Origin: Cognatiluteimonas sedimenti
Lineage (GTDB): Bacteria > Pseudomonadota > Gammaproteobacteria > Xanthomonadales > Xanthomonadaceae
Reading direction: 5' to 3'
DNA length: 64,000 nucleotides
Assembly (NCBI RefSeq): GCF_022808325.1
Contig: NZ_JALGCL010000001.1
Location: 1,008,332-1,072,331, forward strand
Shown: positions 25,182-40,319 of the stretch, piece by piece
Position numbering within the stretch: the stretch's first letter is position 1
Layout of the letters: each line of letters opens with the position of its first letter
Notes under the pieces: generated by a model
The model's input: the letters and a program-made list of their open reading frames with translations, nothing else
Database searches by the model: none
What the model was told of the DNA's origin: nothing
Position numbers and translations under genes: made by a program

Positions 25182-25300
25182 GCCGACAGCTTGCCGTGAA
25201 CCCGCGGCAGCGACAATGCACCTGGCAGTCATCGCACGGACGGCCGTCGGCCAGTCGCCATCGCGTGAACGGTGGCCGAGGTCTCCGCCGCCGACGCGAC

Positions 25301-25927
25301 TCAGTGGGGCTTGGTCGCCGCCGGCGTTGCGGCTGGCGCGGTGGCATCCGCCGGTGCCGACGCGCCGCCAGCCGGCGCGGCCGCGGGTGCGGAAACGGGC
25401 TGCGAAAGCGTTCCCGGCGGCGAACCGGCCGGTGCCGCGACGGGCGCGGCGGTGCCCGGCATCGCCGGTTGCGCGTCCGTCGCGGGCGCGGCGGCCGGCG
25501 CCGCACCACGCGCCACGCGCACGCCGCGCGACTTCATCCATGCGCTGAACTCGTCCGCGGTCATGTTCTTGCCGTTCTGGCTCATGTTGAAGCGCCACGG
25601 CGTGTTGTCGAATTCGGTGCGCGGCTTGTACGCCGCCGGGTCGTCCGGACTGACCACGCTCGGCGCCGGCGTCGTGGTGGCGACGTTCTGGCAGCTTTCG
25701 ATCCGGATCCGCAACAGCACCTGGTCCAGCGATTGCGATTCATCGAAGGCCTGCGACAGCACGCCGCCCGGTGCTCCCAGCTGGCTCGAGGCCATCGCGA
25801 GTTCGCTGGCAACAGGCGCGATCACGGTCGGCTGCAGCGGCTGCTGCACGCGCGTGGCCGCACAGTCCATCGCCTGCGCCAGGCCGGGCGCCATCAGGAC
25901 CATCAGCAGGATCATCGTCGCGCGCAT
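25301..25927 (-). CDS. Secreted protein of unknown function with Ala/Pro-rich tail
   Basis: The protein has 208 residues. A signal peptide (MRATMILLMVLMAPGLAQA) is followed by a domain of about 110 residues with two Cys (DCAATR and ESCQNV) that could form a disulfide, then MTADEFSAWMKSRGVRV. The last 65 residues are almost only Ala, Pro, Gly, Thr and Ser. No catalytic motif is visible and I do not recognise a family. The gene sits alone between the rRNA pseudouridine synthase gene and ompA, all on the minus strand. Confidence 0.72.
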   Translation of the reverse strand: MRATMILLMVLMAPGLAQAMDCAATRVQQPLQPTVIAPVASELAMASSQLGAPGGVLSQAFDESQSLDQVLLRIRIESCQNVATTTPAPSVVSPDDPAAYKPRTEFDNTPWRFNMSQNGKNMTADEFSAWMKSRGVRVARGAAPAAAPATDAQPAMPGTAAPVAAPAGSPPGTLSQPVSAPAAAPAGGASAPADATAPAATPAATKPH

Positions 25928-26104
25928 TTTCGTCACCGCTGGATTGCACCAAGTGGCTGCGAGTGTAGGTGGCGATGGCGCGTGCCACAACCTTGGCACG
26001 GCGGCGCACAGCGCACAGCGCATCGCCGGGTTCAGGCAACCGCATCCTGGCCGGACGCCCCGCCGCGCCCTTCCGGCACTTGCGTTCGCGCCACCCAGAA
26101 ACAC

Positions 26105-26129
26105 GAAGCCCGGCACGAGGCCGGGCTTC
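26105..26129 (-). terminator. Terminator after ompA
   Basis: GAAGCCCGGC, loop ACGAG, GCCGGGCTTC is a perfect 10-bp stem about 40 bp past the ompA stop on the minus strand, followed there by GTGTTTCT. It is a good rho-independent terminator for the highly expressed ompA. Confidence 0.8.
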
Positions 26130-26169
26130 GGATGCTGCTTCTTCCTTGCGGAAGAATCGCTGGCGTCCC

Positions 26170-27294
26170 TTAGTTCTGGACGTTCAGCTCGGTGCGGCGG
26201 TTCTGCGCACGGCCTTCCGGATTGTCGGAACCATCCGGGTTGGTGTTCGGCGCGATCGGACGGCTCTCGCCGTAGCCGTTCGGGCCCACCAGGCGCGAGG
26301 CGTCGATGCCGTTGCTGGTCAGGTAGTCGTACACGGCGCGGGCGCGACGCTCGGACAGGCCCTGGTTGTAGGCGTCGGTACCGACGGAGTCGGTGTGGCC
26401 GGCAACCTCGACCTTCAGATCCGGATAACGCTTCAGGATCTCGATGGCCTCGTTCAGGATCGCAACCGCGTCCGGACGAAGCGTCGACTTGTCGAAGTCG
26501 AAGTTGACGCCCTTCAGGTCGATCGACACCGGCACCGGGCAGCCGTCCGGACCGATGGTCTGGCCAGCTTCCGAACCCGGGCACTTGTCGTCGCAGTTGT
26601 TGACGCCGTCGCCGTCGTCGTCCATGTCGGCGCAGTTCGGCGCAACCGGGGCCGGGGCAACCGGGGCCATCGGCTCCGGCCCGAGGGCCACGGTCATGCC
26701 GACCGAAGCCAGCAGGTCGGTGAAGTAGTCTTCCTGCTGATCGGCCGGGCGGAACTGCTCGCTGTCGAAGTCGACGCGGGTGCCCACTTCCGTGCGCAGG
26801 TCGACGCGGCCGAAATCGAACTGCAGGCCGGCGCCGAGGTTGAGCGCGGCGTTGTTGTCTTCATGCTGCGCGGGCCAGCCACCATCCGGCACGCCGTAGA
26901 TCGGATCGCGAACGCCTTCTTCCTCGTGGCGCTGCCAACCCAGGCCCATGCGGAGGTACGGCCACCACTTGGAGTCGACGTTGCGGAAGTGGTAGCGGGC
27001 GTCGGCGGAAATGCCGTACTGGCTCCACCACAGGCCGTTACTGGGCAGGCCGAAATCGGTGTTCTTGTCCGGGTTCTGGTAGTTCAGTTCGACATCCACC
27101 GACCAGTTCGGGTTCAGGAACTTGCCCATGCCCAGGGTCACGAAAGGCGCGTCCTGGGTACCACGGTCGTTGTCCTGGAAGTTCACGCCAACCGAACCGG
27201 CGACGTACCAGCGGTCGTCGAAGTCCTGCGCGGAAGCGGCCTGTGCCACGCCCAGCCCAGCCAGCAGGGCGGCGCAGAGGAGTTTCTTATTCAT
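26170..27294 (-). CDS. OmpA-family outer-membrane protein with calcium-binding-type repeat
   Basis: The protein has 374 residues: a signal peptide ending ASA, an N-terminal eight-strand barrel (about residues 23-205), then a Pro/Ala hinge. A thrombospondin type 3-like repeat with Asp-rich spacing follows (DMDDDGDGVNNCDDKCPGS, near 225). The C-terminal OmpA domain binds peptidoglycan (FDFDKSTLRPDA; GHTDSVG; NQGLSERRARAV). It anchors outer membrane to cell wall. The ATG at 27294 has AAGGAG seven bases before it; a TTG six bases upstream is less likely. Its codons are strongly biased to C and G at third positions, as expected for an abundant protein. Confidence 0.92.
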   Translation of the reverse strand: MNKKLLCAALLAGLGVAQAASAQDFDDRWYVAGSVGVNFQDNDRGTQDAPFVTLGMGKFLNPNWSVDVELNYQNPDKNTDFGLPSNGLWWSQYGISADARYHFRNVDSKWWPYLRMGLGWQRHEEEGVRDPIYGVPDGGWPAQHEDNNAALNLGAGLQFDFGRVDLRTEVGTRVDFDSEQFRPADQQEDYFTDLLASVGMTVALGPEPMAPVAPAPVAPNCADMDDDGDGVNNCDDKCPGSEAGQTIGPDGCPVPVSIDLKGVNFDFDKSTLRPDAVAILNEAIEILKRYPDLKVEVAGHTDSVGTDAYNQGLSERRARAVYDYLTSNGIDASRLVGPNGYGESRPIAPNTNPDGSDNPEGRAQNRRTELNVQN

Positions 27295-27426
27295 CTTCAA
27301 GCTCCTTGATCAGATAAAGAAATGCGTAAAGCGTGGTTCGTATGAGACGGCCGTTCCGCACGCCATCCCGCTCAGATTAATGCCGGCCCCGTGAAGGCCT
27401 TGTTAACACTACCATAACAGTTGAAA

Positions 27427-27453
27427 CCGCGCCAAGCGGGCTTGCCGGCGCGG
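27427..27453 (-). terminator. Probable terminator after prpD
   Basis: CCGCGCC (27427-27433) pairs with GGCGCGG (27447-27453). On the minus strand the stem is followed by TTTCAA. It begins four bases past the prpD stop. Confidence 0.6.
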
Positions 27454-27456
27454 ATC

Positions 27457-31162
<3,706 letters not shown>

Positions 31163-31491
31163 GCTTGGTCTGCCCGCGCGGATCGCGCTGCAGCGCAGCA
31201 TTCGCGCGCATCCGAATCCTGCCAAATCAATCATTTCCCGATTCAGCCCGGAATTCCTGTTCAGCTGGCGTTTGGTTTTGTGCCGTTACCGTGCGCCAAC
31301 TTTTTTGCCCGCCGCCTCGTGAGCGGGCACCGGCGCCAGACCGCAATCCCGCGGTCGTTCGCGCCCGGGCAAAGGCGCGCCGCAGAGCCGCCGCCCTCCC
31401 CAGTACGCCAGGCCGGTTCCCGGTGCCGATCCCGACTTAACAAAGGCGGGAGCAGCATCCGCGGGCCGGCGCAACGGAGCAAGGAGTCGCC
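31163..31491. other. Intergenic stretch between fadH and the SleB-like gene
   Basis: This 329-bp gap holds no gene I can support. Bases 31210-31305 are clearly less GC-rich than their surroundings, with several T-runs, and probably contain the promoter of the SleB-like gene. AAGGAG at 31481-31486 is its ribosome binding site. I found no REP or other repeat here. Confidence 0.6.
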
Positions 31492-31950
31492 ATGAAGCTG
31501 GTCTGGATCCTCTGGCTGTCGCAGTTCCTGCCGCAGCCGGCCGCCGATTCGCTGTGCCTGAGCACCACCGTCTACCTGGAAGCCCGCGACCAGTCCGCGC
31601 GCGGCCAGCAGGCCGTGGCCGAGGTCGCCCTGCGCCGCCGCGACAGCGGCCTCTGGGGCGACAACCTGTGCGCCGTGGTCACCGCGCGCAAGCAGTTCGC
31701 GCCGAGCCTGGTTTCGCCCAACACCCGCCTGGGCAATACCCAGGCCTGGGCCGAAGCGGTCACCGTCGCGTTGGAGTCGGAGCGCAACTGGGCCTTGCCG
31801 GCCGGCCAGCGCAAGGAGATCGTGCCGGGGGCCAGCCATTTCGCCGCCACCGCGATCGCCTCGCCGAGCTGGCGCAGCGCCTACCAGGTCGCGACCATCG
31901 GCGACCACACCTTCTTCAAGGTGCAATCACTCAAGCCGCGCAAGTCCTGA
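31492..31950 (+). CDS. SleB-like cell wall hydrolase
   Basis: The protein of 152 residues matches the Hydrolase_2/SleB family, which cuts peptidoglycan glycan strands. Visible features are the N-terminal hydrophobic signal (MKLVWILWLSQFLPQPA), LSTTVYLEARDQSARGQQAVA with the likely catalytic Glu, VVTARKQFA, and the terminal HFAAT...W....YQVATIGDHTFFKV block. It should act in the periplasm. AAGGAG precedes the ATG. Spore germination, the role of the founding member, is not relevant in this Gram-negative, so wall remodelling is the likely use. Confidence 0.85.
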   Translation: MKLVWILWLSQFLPQPAADSLCLSTTVYLEARDQSARGQQAVAEVALRRRDSGLWGDNLCAVVTARKQFAPSLVSPNTRLGNTQAWAEAVTVALESERNWALPAGQRKEIVPGASHFAATAIASPSWRSAYQVATIGDHTFFKVQSLKPRKS

Positions 31951-32071
31951 CGCCCGCGGCGGCCGGGCTTGCGTCCATCCCGGCGCGAGGCAACACAGCG
32001 TTGCAGGCACGTCATCCGGCGGCGGCGGCGGAACCGGCATCATGGCCGTTTTCTTCGCCGGAGCCTTCCCC

Positions 32072-32683
32072 ATGAAGCTGTATTACTCGCCCGGAGCCTG
32101 TTCGCTGGCCGACCACATCGCGCTCGAATGGATCGGGCTGCCTTATGAAGCGGTGCGCATGTCGCGCGAAGAGCGCAAGCGGCCCGCCTACCTCAGGATC
32201 AACCCGGCCGGTGCGGTCCCCGCGCTGGAACAGGACGGATGGGTACTGACGCAGAACGCGGCGATCCTCAACTACCTGGCCGACAGCTTCCCCCAGGCCG
32301 GGCTCGGCGGCGATGGCACGCCGAGGGCGCGCGCCGAAGTCAACAAGTGGCTGGCGTTCGCCAACTCCGACATCCATCCGGCGTTCCAGCCGATGTTCGG
32401 CTCGACCGCCTACCTCGAGGATGCGGCGCTGATCGAGAAGAGCAAGGACGCCGCGCGCGCCAGGCTGCGCGGACTGTTCGAGCGCGCGGACGCGCAACTC
32501 GCCGGCCACGACTGGATCGCCGGCACGCGTTCGATCGCCGACCCCTACCTGTTCGTGGTCACGCGCTGGGCGAAGGCGCATGGTGTCGACCTCACCGGCC
32601 TCGACCACCTGGAGCGCTTCTTCGACGCAATGCTGGCCGATCCGGGCGTGCGGCGTGCGCTGGAACAGGAAGGCCTTGCCTGA
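32072..32683 (+). CDS. Glutathione S-transferase
   Basis: The cytosolic GST has 203 residues. The thioredoxin-like N-terminal domain starts MKLYYSPGACSLADHIAL, the beta-class pattern with Tyr/Ser/Cys near the glutathione sulfur, and has NPAGAVPALEQDG and LTQNAAILNYLAD for glutathione binding. The helical C-terminal domain includes GTRSIADPYLFV. It conjugates or reduces electrophiles with glutathione. The ATG at 32072 matches the family; an in-frame ATG at 32042 would add a non-family extension. It ends at a strong two-way terminator facing prpC. Confidence 0.9.
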   Translation: MKLYYSPGACSLADHIALEWIGLPYEAVRMSREERKRPAYLRINPAGAVPALEQDGWVLTQNAAILNYLADSFPQAGLGGDGTPRARAEVNKWLAFANSDIHPAFQPMFGSTAYLEDAALIEKSKDAARARLRGLFERADAQLAGHDWIAGTRSIADPYLFVVTRWAKAHGVDLTGLDHLERFFDAMLADPGVRRALEQEGLA

Positions 32684-32697
32684 TCGCCATCGGATTG

Positions 32698-32741
32698 CAA
32701 CCACGAAAAAGCCGCGCATTGCGCGGCTTTTTTCGTGGTTG
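32698..32741. terminator. Two-way terminator between gst and prpC
   Basis: CAACCACGAAAAAGCCGCGC, loop ATT, and the mirrored GCGCGGCTTTTTTCGTGGTTG form a 20-bp near-perfect stem with A-tract and T-tract on opposite sides, a textbook terminator for two converging transcripts. Confidence 0.95.
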
Positions 32742-32751
32742 ATGCGACTGC

Positions 32752-33897
32752 TCAGCGCTTGTCGATCGGCACGTAGGCGCGGTCTTCCGGCCCCACGTAA
32801 TTGGCGCTGGGGCGGATGATCTTGCCGTCCTCGCGTTGCTCGATGACGTGCGCGCCCCAGCCCGAGGTGCGCGCGATCACGAACAGCGGGGTGAACATCG
32901 GCGTCGGGATGCCCATCATGTGGTAGGCACTGGCGCTGTACCAGTCCAGGTTCGGGAACATCTTCTTGGTGTCCATCATCAGGCTTTCGATCCTCTCGCT
33001 GATGTCGAACAGCGCCTGGTTGCCGCCATCGGCGCACAGCTTGCGCGAGATTTCCTTGATGATCGGGTTGCGCGGGTCGCCGACGGTATAGACCGGGTGG
33101 CCGAACCCGATCACGATCTCCTTGCGTTCCATGCGCTCACGGATGTCGGCTTCCGCCTCGCCGGGCGTGGAGTAACGGCTGATGATCTCCATCGCCACCT
33201 CGTTGGCGCCGCCGTGCTTGGGGCCGCGCAGCGCGCCGATCGCGCCGGTGATGCACGAATGCATGTCGCTGCCGGTCCCGGCGATGACGCGCGCGGTGAA
33301 GGTCGAGGCGTTGAACTCGTGCTCGGCGTACAGCACCAGCGACTTGTCCAGCGAATCGGCGTGCAGCGCGCTCGGCTCCCCGCCGTGCAGCAGGTGCAGG
33401 AAGTGCGCGGCGATCGAGTCGTCGTCGGTCTCGCAGTCGATGCGGCGGCCGTTGCGGGTGAAGTGCCACCAGTACAGCAGCATCGAACCGAAGCTCGCCA
33501 TCAGCCGGTCGGCGATGTCGCGCGCCTCGGCCGCGGGGTGGCCATCGCGCTCGGGCAGCACGGTGCCGAGCACCGAGCAGCCGGTGCGCAGCACGTCCAT
33601 CGGGTGGGCGTTGGCCGGTACCAGCTCCAGCGCCTCGCTGACGATCGCCGGCAGCCCGCGCAGGCGCTTGAGCTTGCCCTTGTAGGCCTTGAGCTGGGAA
33701 GTGGTCGGCAGCGCGCCGTGGACCAGCAGGTGCGCGACTTCCTCGAAGGAGGACCGGGTGGCCAGGTCGTGGATGTCGTAGCCGCGGTAATGCAGGTCGT
33801 TGCCGCTGCGGCCTACGGTGCACAGGGCAGTGTTGCCGGCCGGCGTGCCGCTGAGGGCGACGGACTTCTTCGGCTTGGGGAGGGTCTGCTCGGTCAT
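32752..33897 (-). CDS. prpC: 2-methylcitrate synthase
   Basis: This member of the citrate synthase superfamily has 381 residues, the short type. Catalytic pieces are [26 protein letters not shown] (His in the active site region near 225), [13 protein letters not shown] (second His) and the terminal [12 protein letters not shown] with Arg and Asp-region residues. prpB overlaps its start (ATGA), so it is part of the propionate pathway, condensing propionyl-CoA with oxaloacetate. Housekeeping GltA is normally longer. It ends at the terminator 32698-32741. Confidence 0.93.
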   Translation of the reverse strand: MTEQTLPKPKKSVALSGTPAGNTALCTVGRSGNDLHYRGYDIHDLATRSSFEEVAHLLVHGALPTTSQLKAYKGKLKRLRGLPAIVSEALELVPANAHPMDVLRTGCSVLGTVLPERDGHPAAEARDIADRLMASFGSMLLYWWHFTRNGRRIDCETDDDSIAAHFLHLLHGGEPSALHADSLDKSLVLYAEHEFNASTFTARVIAGTGSDMHSCITGAIGALRGPKHGGANEVAMEIISRYSTPGEAEADIRERMERKEIVIGFGHPVYTVGDPRNPIIKEISRKLCADGGNQALFDISERIESLMMDTKKMFPNLDWYSASAYHMMGIPTPMFTPLFVIARTSGWGAHVIEQREDGKIIRPSANYVGPEDRAYVPIDKR

Positions 33898-34781
33898 TCG
33901 GATTCCTTCTTGAACAATGCGTCGAGCTTGTCCTCGTAGGCGTGGTAACCCAGGAAGTCGTACAGCTCGTCGCGGGTCTGCAAGCGGTCGATGATGTGCT
34001 TCTGCGTGCCTTCGCGGCGCACGGTTTCGTAGAAGCCGAGCGCGGCCTTGTTCATCGCGCGATAGGCGCCGCAGCAGTACAGCGCGATGTCGACGCCGGC
34101 TTCGCGCAGCTCGTCGGTGGTGAAGAACGGGGTCGAACCGAACTCGGTCAGGTTGGCCAGGATCGGCACCCTCACCGCGGCCTTGAACCGGCGATAGTCG
34201 TCGAGCGACTTCATCGCCTCGGGAAAGACCATGTCGGCGCCGGCCTCGACGTAGGCCACCGCGCGCTCGATCGCCGCATCGATGCCCTCGACCGCGGCTG
34301 CGTCGGTGCGGGCCATGATCACGAACGCCTCGTCGCCGCGCGCGTCGACCGCGGCCTTGATCCGGTCCACCATCTCGTCCTTCGGCACCACTTCCTTGCC
34401 CGGGCGGTGGCCGCAGCGCTTCTGGCCGACCTGGTCTTCCATGTGCACGGCAGCGACGCCGATGCGCTCGAAGTTGCGGATCGTGCGGCCGATGTTGAAT
34501 GCCCCGCCCCAGCCGGTATCGATGTCCACGAGCAACGGCATCCCGGTGGCATCCACGATCCGGCGTGCGTCGGTGAGCACGTCCTCCATCGTCGAGATGC
34601 CCAGGTCGGGCATTCCCAGCGAGTTGGCCGCGACGCCGCCGCCGGACAGGTACAGCGCCTTGTAGCCGACGCGCCTGGCCATCAGCCCGGCATAGGCGGT
34701 GATCGCGCCCATCACCTGCAACGGGGATTCTTCGGCAATCGCAGTGCGGAATCGTGCGCCTGCGGAACGGAGTTCGGTCAT
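33894..34781 (-). CDS. prpB: 2-methylisocitrate lyase
   Basis: The lyase of 295 residues, of the isocitrate lyase/PEP mutase family, splits 2-methylisocitrate to pyruvate and succinate. Characteristic segments are [26 protein letters not shown] with Mg ligands, the catalytic-loop Cys in [14 protein letters not shown] near residue 123, and [11 protein letters not shown]. The ATG at 34781 with GGGAAG just before it gives the E. coli length; an ATG at 34793 is possible. Its stop overlaps the prpC start. mdh is 47 bp upstream on the same strand, so regenerated oxaloacetate could feed prpC. Confidence 0.94.
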   Translation of the reverse strand: MTELRSAGARFRTAIAEESPLQVMGAITAYAGLMARRVGYKALYLSGGGVAANSLGMPDLGISTMEDVLTDARRIVDATGMPLLVDIDTGWGGAFNIGRTIRNFERIGVAAVHMEDQVGQKRCGHRPGKEVVPKDEMVDRIKAAVDARGDEAFVIMARTDAAAVEGIDAAIERAVAYVEAGADMVFPEAMKSLDDYRRFKAAVRVPILANLTEFGSTPFFTTDELREAGVDIALYCCGAYRAMNKAALGFYETVRREGTQKHIIDRLQTRDELYDFLGYHAYEDKLDALFKKESE

Positions 34782-34828
34782 CGTGCTTCCCATGGCACGG
34801 GGCGACCCTGTGGCCGCCCCGGTGTGGA

Positions 34829-35812
34829 TCAGAGCAGGTGCGCGACGCCCGCGCGCTCTTCCTCGAGCTCGGCCAGCGTCTTGTCCATCGCGGCGCGGCT
34901 GAACTCGTCGATCGGCAGGCCTTCGACGCGGGTGTAAGCGCCGTTGGCGGTGGTCACCGGCATGCCGTATATGATGCCCTCGGGGATGCCGTAGCTGCCG
35001 TCCGACGGCACGCCCATGGTCACCCACTTGCCGCCGGTGCCCAGCGCCCAGTCGCGCATGTGGCCGATGGCGGCATTGGCGGCCGAGGCCGCCGACGACA
35101 GGCCACGCGCCTCGATGATCGCGGCGCCGCGCTTGGCGACGGTCGGGATGAAGATGTTGGCGTTCCAGTCGGCGTCGTTGATGGCCTCCTGCAGCGACTT
35201 CCCGCCCGAGGTGGCGAAGCGGTAATCCGGGTACATCGTCGAGCTGTGGTTGCCCCAGACGACGAACTTCTCGATGTCGCCCACCGCGACGCCGGCCTTC
35301 CCTGCCAGCTGCGACAGCGCGCGGTTGTGGTCCAGGCGCAGCATCGCGGTGAAATTCCCGGCCGGCAGGTTGGGCGCCGACTTCATGGCGATGTAGGCGT
35401 TGGTGTTGGCCGGGTTGCCCACCACCAGCACCTTGACGTCGCGCGAGGCGACCGCGTCGAGGGCCTTGCCCTGCACGGTGAAGATCTCGGCGTTCTTGAG
35501 CAGCAGATCCTTGCGTTCCATGCCGGGGCCGCGCGGCATCGCGCCTACCAGCAGGGCGTAGTCGGCGTCCTTGAACGCGACCATCGGATCGTCGGTGCCG
35601 ACCATCCCCGCGAGCAGCGGGAACGCACAGTCCTCCAGTTCCATCATCACGCCACGCAGCGCGGCCTGGGCCTTGTCCATCGGCAGCTCGAGCATCTGCA
35701 GGATCACCGGCTGGTCCTTGCCCAGCATCTCGCCCGAGGCGATGCGGAACAGCAGGGCGTAGCCGATCTGGCCGGCGGCGCCGGTGACTGCGACACGAAC
35801 GGGGGCTTTCAT
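34829..35812 (-). CDS. mdh: Malate dehydrogenase
   Basis: This NAD-dependent enzyme has 327 residues and interconverts malate and oxaloacetate. The Rossmann glycine motif is [13 protein letters not shown] (residues 9-21), and [20 protein letters not shown] and the catalytic His in [14 protein letters not shown] follow. The sequence is the longer bacterial/cytosolic MDH type found in xanthomonads, not the short E. coli type. GAGGAG lies before the ATG. It is just upstream of prpB-prpC with only a GC hairpin between, so co-transcription is possible. Confidence 0.95.
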   Translation of the reverse strand: MKAPVRVAVTGAAGQIGYALLFRIASGEMLGKDQPVILQMLELPMDKAQAALRGVMMELEDCAFPLLAGMVGTDDPMVAFKDADYALLVGAMPRGPGMERKDLLLKNAEIFTVQGKALDAVASRDVKVLVVGNPANTNAYIAMKSAPNLPAGNFTAMLRLDHNRALSQLAGKAGVAVGDIEKFVVWGNHSSTMYPDYRFATSGGKSLQEAINDADWNANIFIPTVAKRGAAIIEARGLSSAASAANAAIGHMRDWALGTGGKWVTMGVPSDGSYGIPEGIIYGMPVTTANGAYTRVEGLPIDEFSRAAMDKTLAELEEERAGVAHLL

Positions 35813-35872
35813 GGTCGAACTCCTCGAAATTCCGGATTGCCGGTGCCGACGCAGCGCCCGATCCGCTTCACG

Positions 35873-35898
35873 AAAAAGCGGGCCTTTCGCTGCGCCCG
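35873..35898 (-). terminator. Probable terminator after the aminotransferase gene
   Basis: CGGGC (35879-35883) and GCCCG (35894-35898) pair. On the minus strand the stem is followed by GCTTTTTCG, a usable T-tract. It separates the aminotransferase from mdh. Confidence 0.6.
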
Positions 35899-35914
35899 GG
35901 GTGGCGGTTTGGTG

Positions 35915-37120
35915 TCAGGCGAGTTCGGCGAAGAACTCGCGGATGCGTTCCAGGCCGGGCGCCAGCTGCGGCGTCGGGCAGGTGTAGCTGATGCGCAGCG
36001 CGCGCGGTTCACCGAAAGCCGAGCCAGGCACGCAGGCCACGCCCTTGGCCTGCAGCAGCGCGGCGCAGAAATCCACGTCGTTGCCGATCGCCAGGCCGGA
36101 GGGCTGGTGGGTCTTGCCGAACGCGACGCTGATGTCCGGGAACACGTAGAACGCACCCTGCGGCCGCGGGCAGACCACGCCCGGGATCGTGGCGAACATC
36201 GCCATCACCTGGTCGCGCTTGGCCTGGAACTCGGCGCACTTGGCCTGCGGGATGTCCTGCGGGCCCGACAGCGCGGCGATCGCGGCGGCCGTGGTCACTT
36301 CCGGCAGGTTGGTGATGTGGTTGGAGTTCATCGTCACCACGGCCCTGGCCACCGACTCCGGCCCGGCCATGAAGCCGACGCGCCAGCCCGGCATGCCGTA
36401 GGTCTTGGACAGCGAATCGATGAAGACCACGCGGTCGCGCAGTTCCGGGCGCGCATGCACGAAATTGTGGTAGCCGACGCCGTCGAACACCATGCGGTTG
36501 TAGATGTCGTCGGTGATGATCCAGGTATCCGGGTGCTTCACCAGCACGTCGGCCAGCGCCGAGATCTCGTCCTTCGAATAGACCATGCCGGTCGGGTTGG
36601 ACGGATTGTTGAACAGGAACACCCGTGGCTTGTTCGCCAGGGCGGCGTCGAGCTGCGCCGGGGTGAGCTTGTAGTCCTGGGAGGCCGGGCACGGCAGCAG
36701 GTCGACCCGGGCGTTGACGATCTCGGCGATGTCGAGGTAGCTGGTCCAGTACGGCACCGGGAACGCGATCGTGTCGCCCTCCTCCAGCAGCGCCTCGGCG
36801 AGGTTGTAGATGACATGCTTGGCACCGATGCCGATGGCGCAGTTGGCGCGGGTGTAGCCATCCAGGCCGATCTGCGCGATGTGCCCGAGGAAAGCGTCCA
36901 GCAACGCATCGCTGCCACGGTTGCTGCCGTACTGGCCGGAGTCGTGCGCCAGCGCGTCGCGCGCGGCTGCGTAGACGTGGTCGCCCGGGAGGAAATTCGG
37001 AACGCCGATCGAGAAGCTGATGATGTCGCGGCCTTCGGCCTTCAGCCGCTTGGCTTTTTCGGCGATCTCCATGATCGCGCTGGGCTTGGCGCGGCCGATG
37101 CGGCTGGCGAACTGGGGCAT
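35915..37120 (-). CDS. Class I pyridoxal-phosphate aminotransferase
   Basis: This fold-type I aminotransferase has 401 residues. SIGVPNFLPG binds the substrate carboxylate, NNPSNPTGMVYSKDE carries the Asn contacting PLP, DDIYNRMVF the Asp/Tyr pair, and SLSKTYGMPGWRVGF the Schiff-base Lys near residue 242. The C-terminal Arg is in LRISYTCP. It most resembles aspartate or broad-range 2-oxo acid aminotransferases; the substrate cannot be fixed from sequence. GAGG lies before the ATG at 37120. Confidence 0.9.
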   Translation of the reverse strand: MPQFASRIGRAKPSAIMEIAEKAKRLKAEGRDIISFSIGVPNFLPGDHVYAAARDALAHDSGQYGSNRGSDALLDAFLGHIAQIGLDGYTRANCAIGIGAKHVIYNLAEALLEEGDTIAFPVPYWTSYLDIAEIVNARVDLLPCPASQDYKLTPAQLDAALANKPRVFLFNNPSNPTGMVYSKDEISALADVLVKHPDTWIITDDIYNRMVFDGVGYHNFVHARPELRDRVVFIDSLSKTYGMPGWRVGFMAGPESVARAVVTMNSNHITNLPEVTTAAAIAALSGPQDIPQAKCAEFQAKRDQVMAMFATIPGVVCPRPQGAFYVFPDISVAFGKTHQPSGLAIGNDVDFCAALLQAKGVACVPGSAFGEPRALRISYTCPTPQLAPGLERIREFFAELA

Positions 37121-37224
37121 CGCGGAAACCTCGGGGGAAATGTCTTGCAGACCCGAAATTTTAGCACAGCGACACCCCGCGACCGGGGGTGCCGCTGCGC
37201 CGGAAGCGCGTGCTGCGCGGCTGC

Positions 37225-37719
37225 TTACGCGCCCAGGATGCGGTTCCATTCGGCGACGCGGTCGGCCTTGGCCGCCAGCACCGCATCGGCGTCGCCCTCG
37301 ATCCGCACCGAGCGGATGTGGTCGCCCTGCTGCACCTTGTCGACCGCGTCCAGCCCCTCGAGCACCTTGCCGAACACGGTGTGCTTGCCGTCCAGCCAGG
37401 GGGTGGCGACGTGGGTGATGAAGAACTGGCTGCCGTTGGTGTTGGGGCCGGCGTTGGCCATCGACAGCACGCCGCGCTCGTGGCCGAGGCCGTTGTTGGC
37501 CTCGTCCTCGAACTTGTAGCCCGGGCCGCCGCGGCCGGAACCCTCCGGGCAGCCGCCCTGGATCATGAAATCGGGGATCACGCGGTGGAAGCCGAGCCCG
37601 TCGTAGAAGCCGCGCCGGGCCAGGTTGACGAAGCTGGCGACCGTCAGCGGGGCCTTGTCGGGGTACAGCTCGACCTTGATCGGGCCGCGGTCGGTGTCGA
37701 AGGTGGCAATGAGGGACAT
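37225..37719 (-). CDS. ppiB: Cyclophilin-type peptidyl-prolyl isomerase
   Basis: The cytoplasmic cyclophilin has 164 residues and no signal peptide. It contains the family core [25 protein letters not shown] (catalytic Arg and Phe near residues 46-51), [16 protein letters not shown], and a Trp in [14 protein letters not shown]. It speeds cis-trans proline isomerisation in protein folding. Length and sequence fit PpiB rather than the exported PpiA. It is divergent from typA. Confidence 0.94.
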   Translation of the reverse strand: MSLIATFDTDRGPIKVELYPDKAPLTVASFVNLARRGFYDGLGFHRVIPDFMIQGGCPEGSGRGGPGYKFEDEANNGLGHERGVLSMANAGPNTNGSQFFITHVATPWLDGKHTVFGKVLEGLDAVDKVQQGDHIRSVRIEGDADAVLAAKADRVAEWNRILGA

Positions 37720-37817
37720 GGGGCGGGCTCCTGCGGGTGGGGGCCGGGACGTCGCGGGCAGGCGGGCCTCGGGGGCGCGGAGTTTAACGCAGCCTGCGTG
37801 GAGTCAGGTCATGCCCG

Positions 37818-37823
37818 TATAAT
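37818..37823 (+). promoter_or_regulatory. Consensus -10 element for typA
   Basis: An exact TATAAT lies 49 bp before the typA ATG at 37872. A clear -35 is not visible at standard spacing. Confidence 0.6.
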
Positions 37824-37871
37824 GTCCGGCTCCCTTTCTGCTGCCCCGCCGTGCCCCGGCGCGCCTTCCCG

Positions 37872-39701
<1,830 letters not shown>

Positions 39702-39741
39702 CGTCCGGCGAGCGCGGCGGACCGGCCAGCCTGCGCGCCCC

Positions 39742-40239
39742 ATGAGCCCGCACGACTATCCGCTGACCGACCCGCGGCATCCGCACTACAACCCGGACCC
39801 GCATGCGCATCCGGGCCTGCACGCGATCGCCCTGGTCGAAGGGGTCAAGGGCCTGCTGGCGGTGCTCGCGGCCAGTGGCCTGGAACTGCTCGGACCCGCG
39901 CCGCTGCAACGCTGGGTGCGCGAACTGATCGCCCGTTTCCAGCTCGATCCGCAATCCGGCGCGCTGGCGCTGTTCGCGCGCCAGATCAGCCCCGGCGCCG
40001 TGCACTGGGCCGCGGCCGCGGTGATGGCCTACGGACTGTTGCACCTGCTCGAGGCCTGGGGCCTGTGGCGTGCCAAGGCCTGGGCCTCGTGGCTGGGCTG
40101 CGTCGCCGCGTCGCTGTACCTGCCGCTGGACCTGTATGCGCTCTGGCGCCACCCGGGCTGGCCGGCGCTCGCGGTGCTGGGGATCAACCTGCTGGTGGTG
40201 TGGGTGCTGGCGCGCGACCTGCTCCGCCGGCGCTACTGA
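39742..40239 (+). CDS. DUF2127 family membrane protein
   Basis: The protein of 165 residues has a His/Pro/Asp-rich N-terminus (first 26 residues, with six His) and four likely membrane helices. The first contains LHAIALVEGVKGLLAVLAA, and the family block ALWRHPGWPALAVLGINLLVVW closes the protein. DUF2127 proteins have no known function. It follows typA by 40 bp and may share its transcript. Confidence 0.82.
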   Translation: MSPHDYPLTDPRHPHYNPDPHAHPGLHAIALVEGVKGLLAVLAASGLELLGPAPLQRWVRELIARFQLDPQSGALALFARQISPGAVHWAAAAVMAYGLLHLLEAWGLWRAKAWASWLGCVAASLYLPLDLYALWRHPGWPALAVLGINLLVVWVLARDLLRRRY

Positions 40240-40319
40240 CTCGCAGAGGCTTGCCCGCTCCGATCCGCCGCGGGATGCTGTCGGCTCCGCGGCCGCCGGG
40301 CCGTGCACCGGGGAACGCC

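Noticed and set aside
27401..27419. TGTTAACACTACCATAACA as a third Zur box
   Set aside because: The half-sites are nine bases apart instead of three, and the nearby genes (ompA, prpD) have no zinc link. It may be an unrelated operator for ompA.
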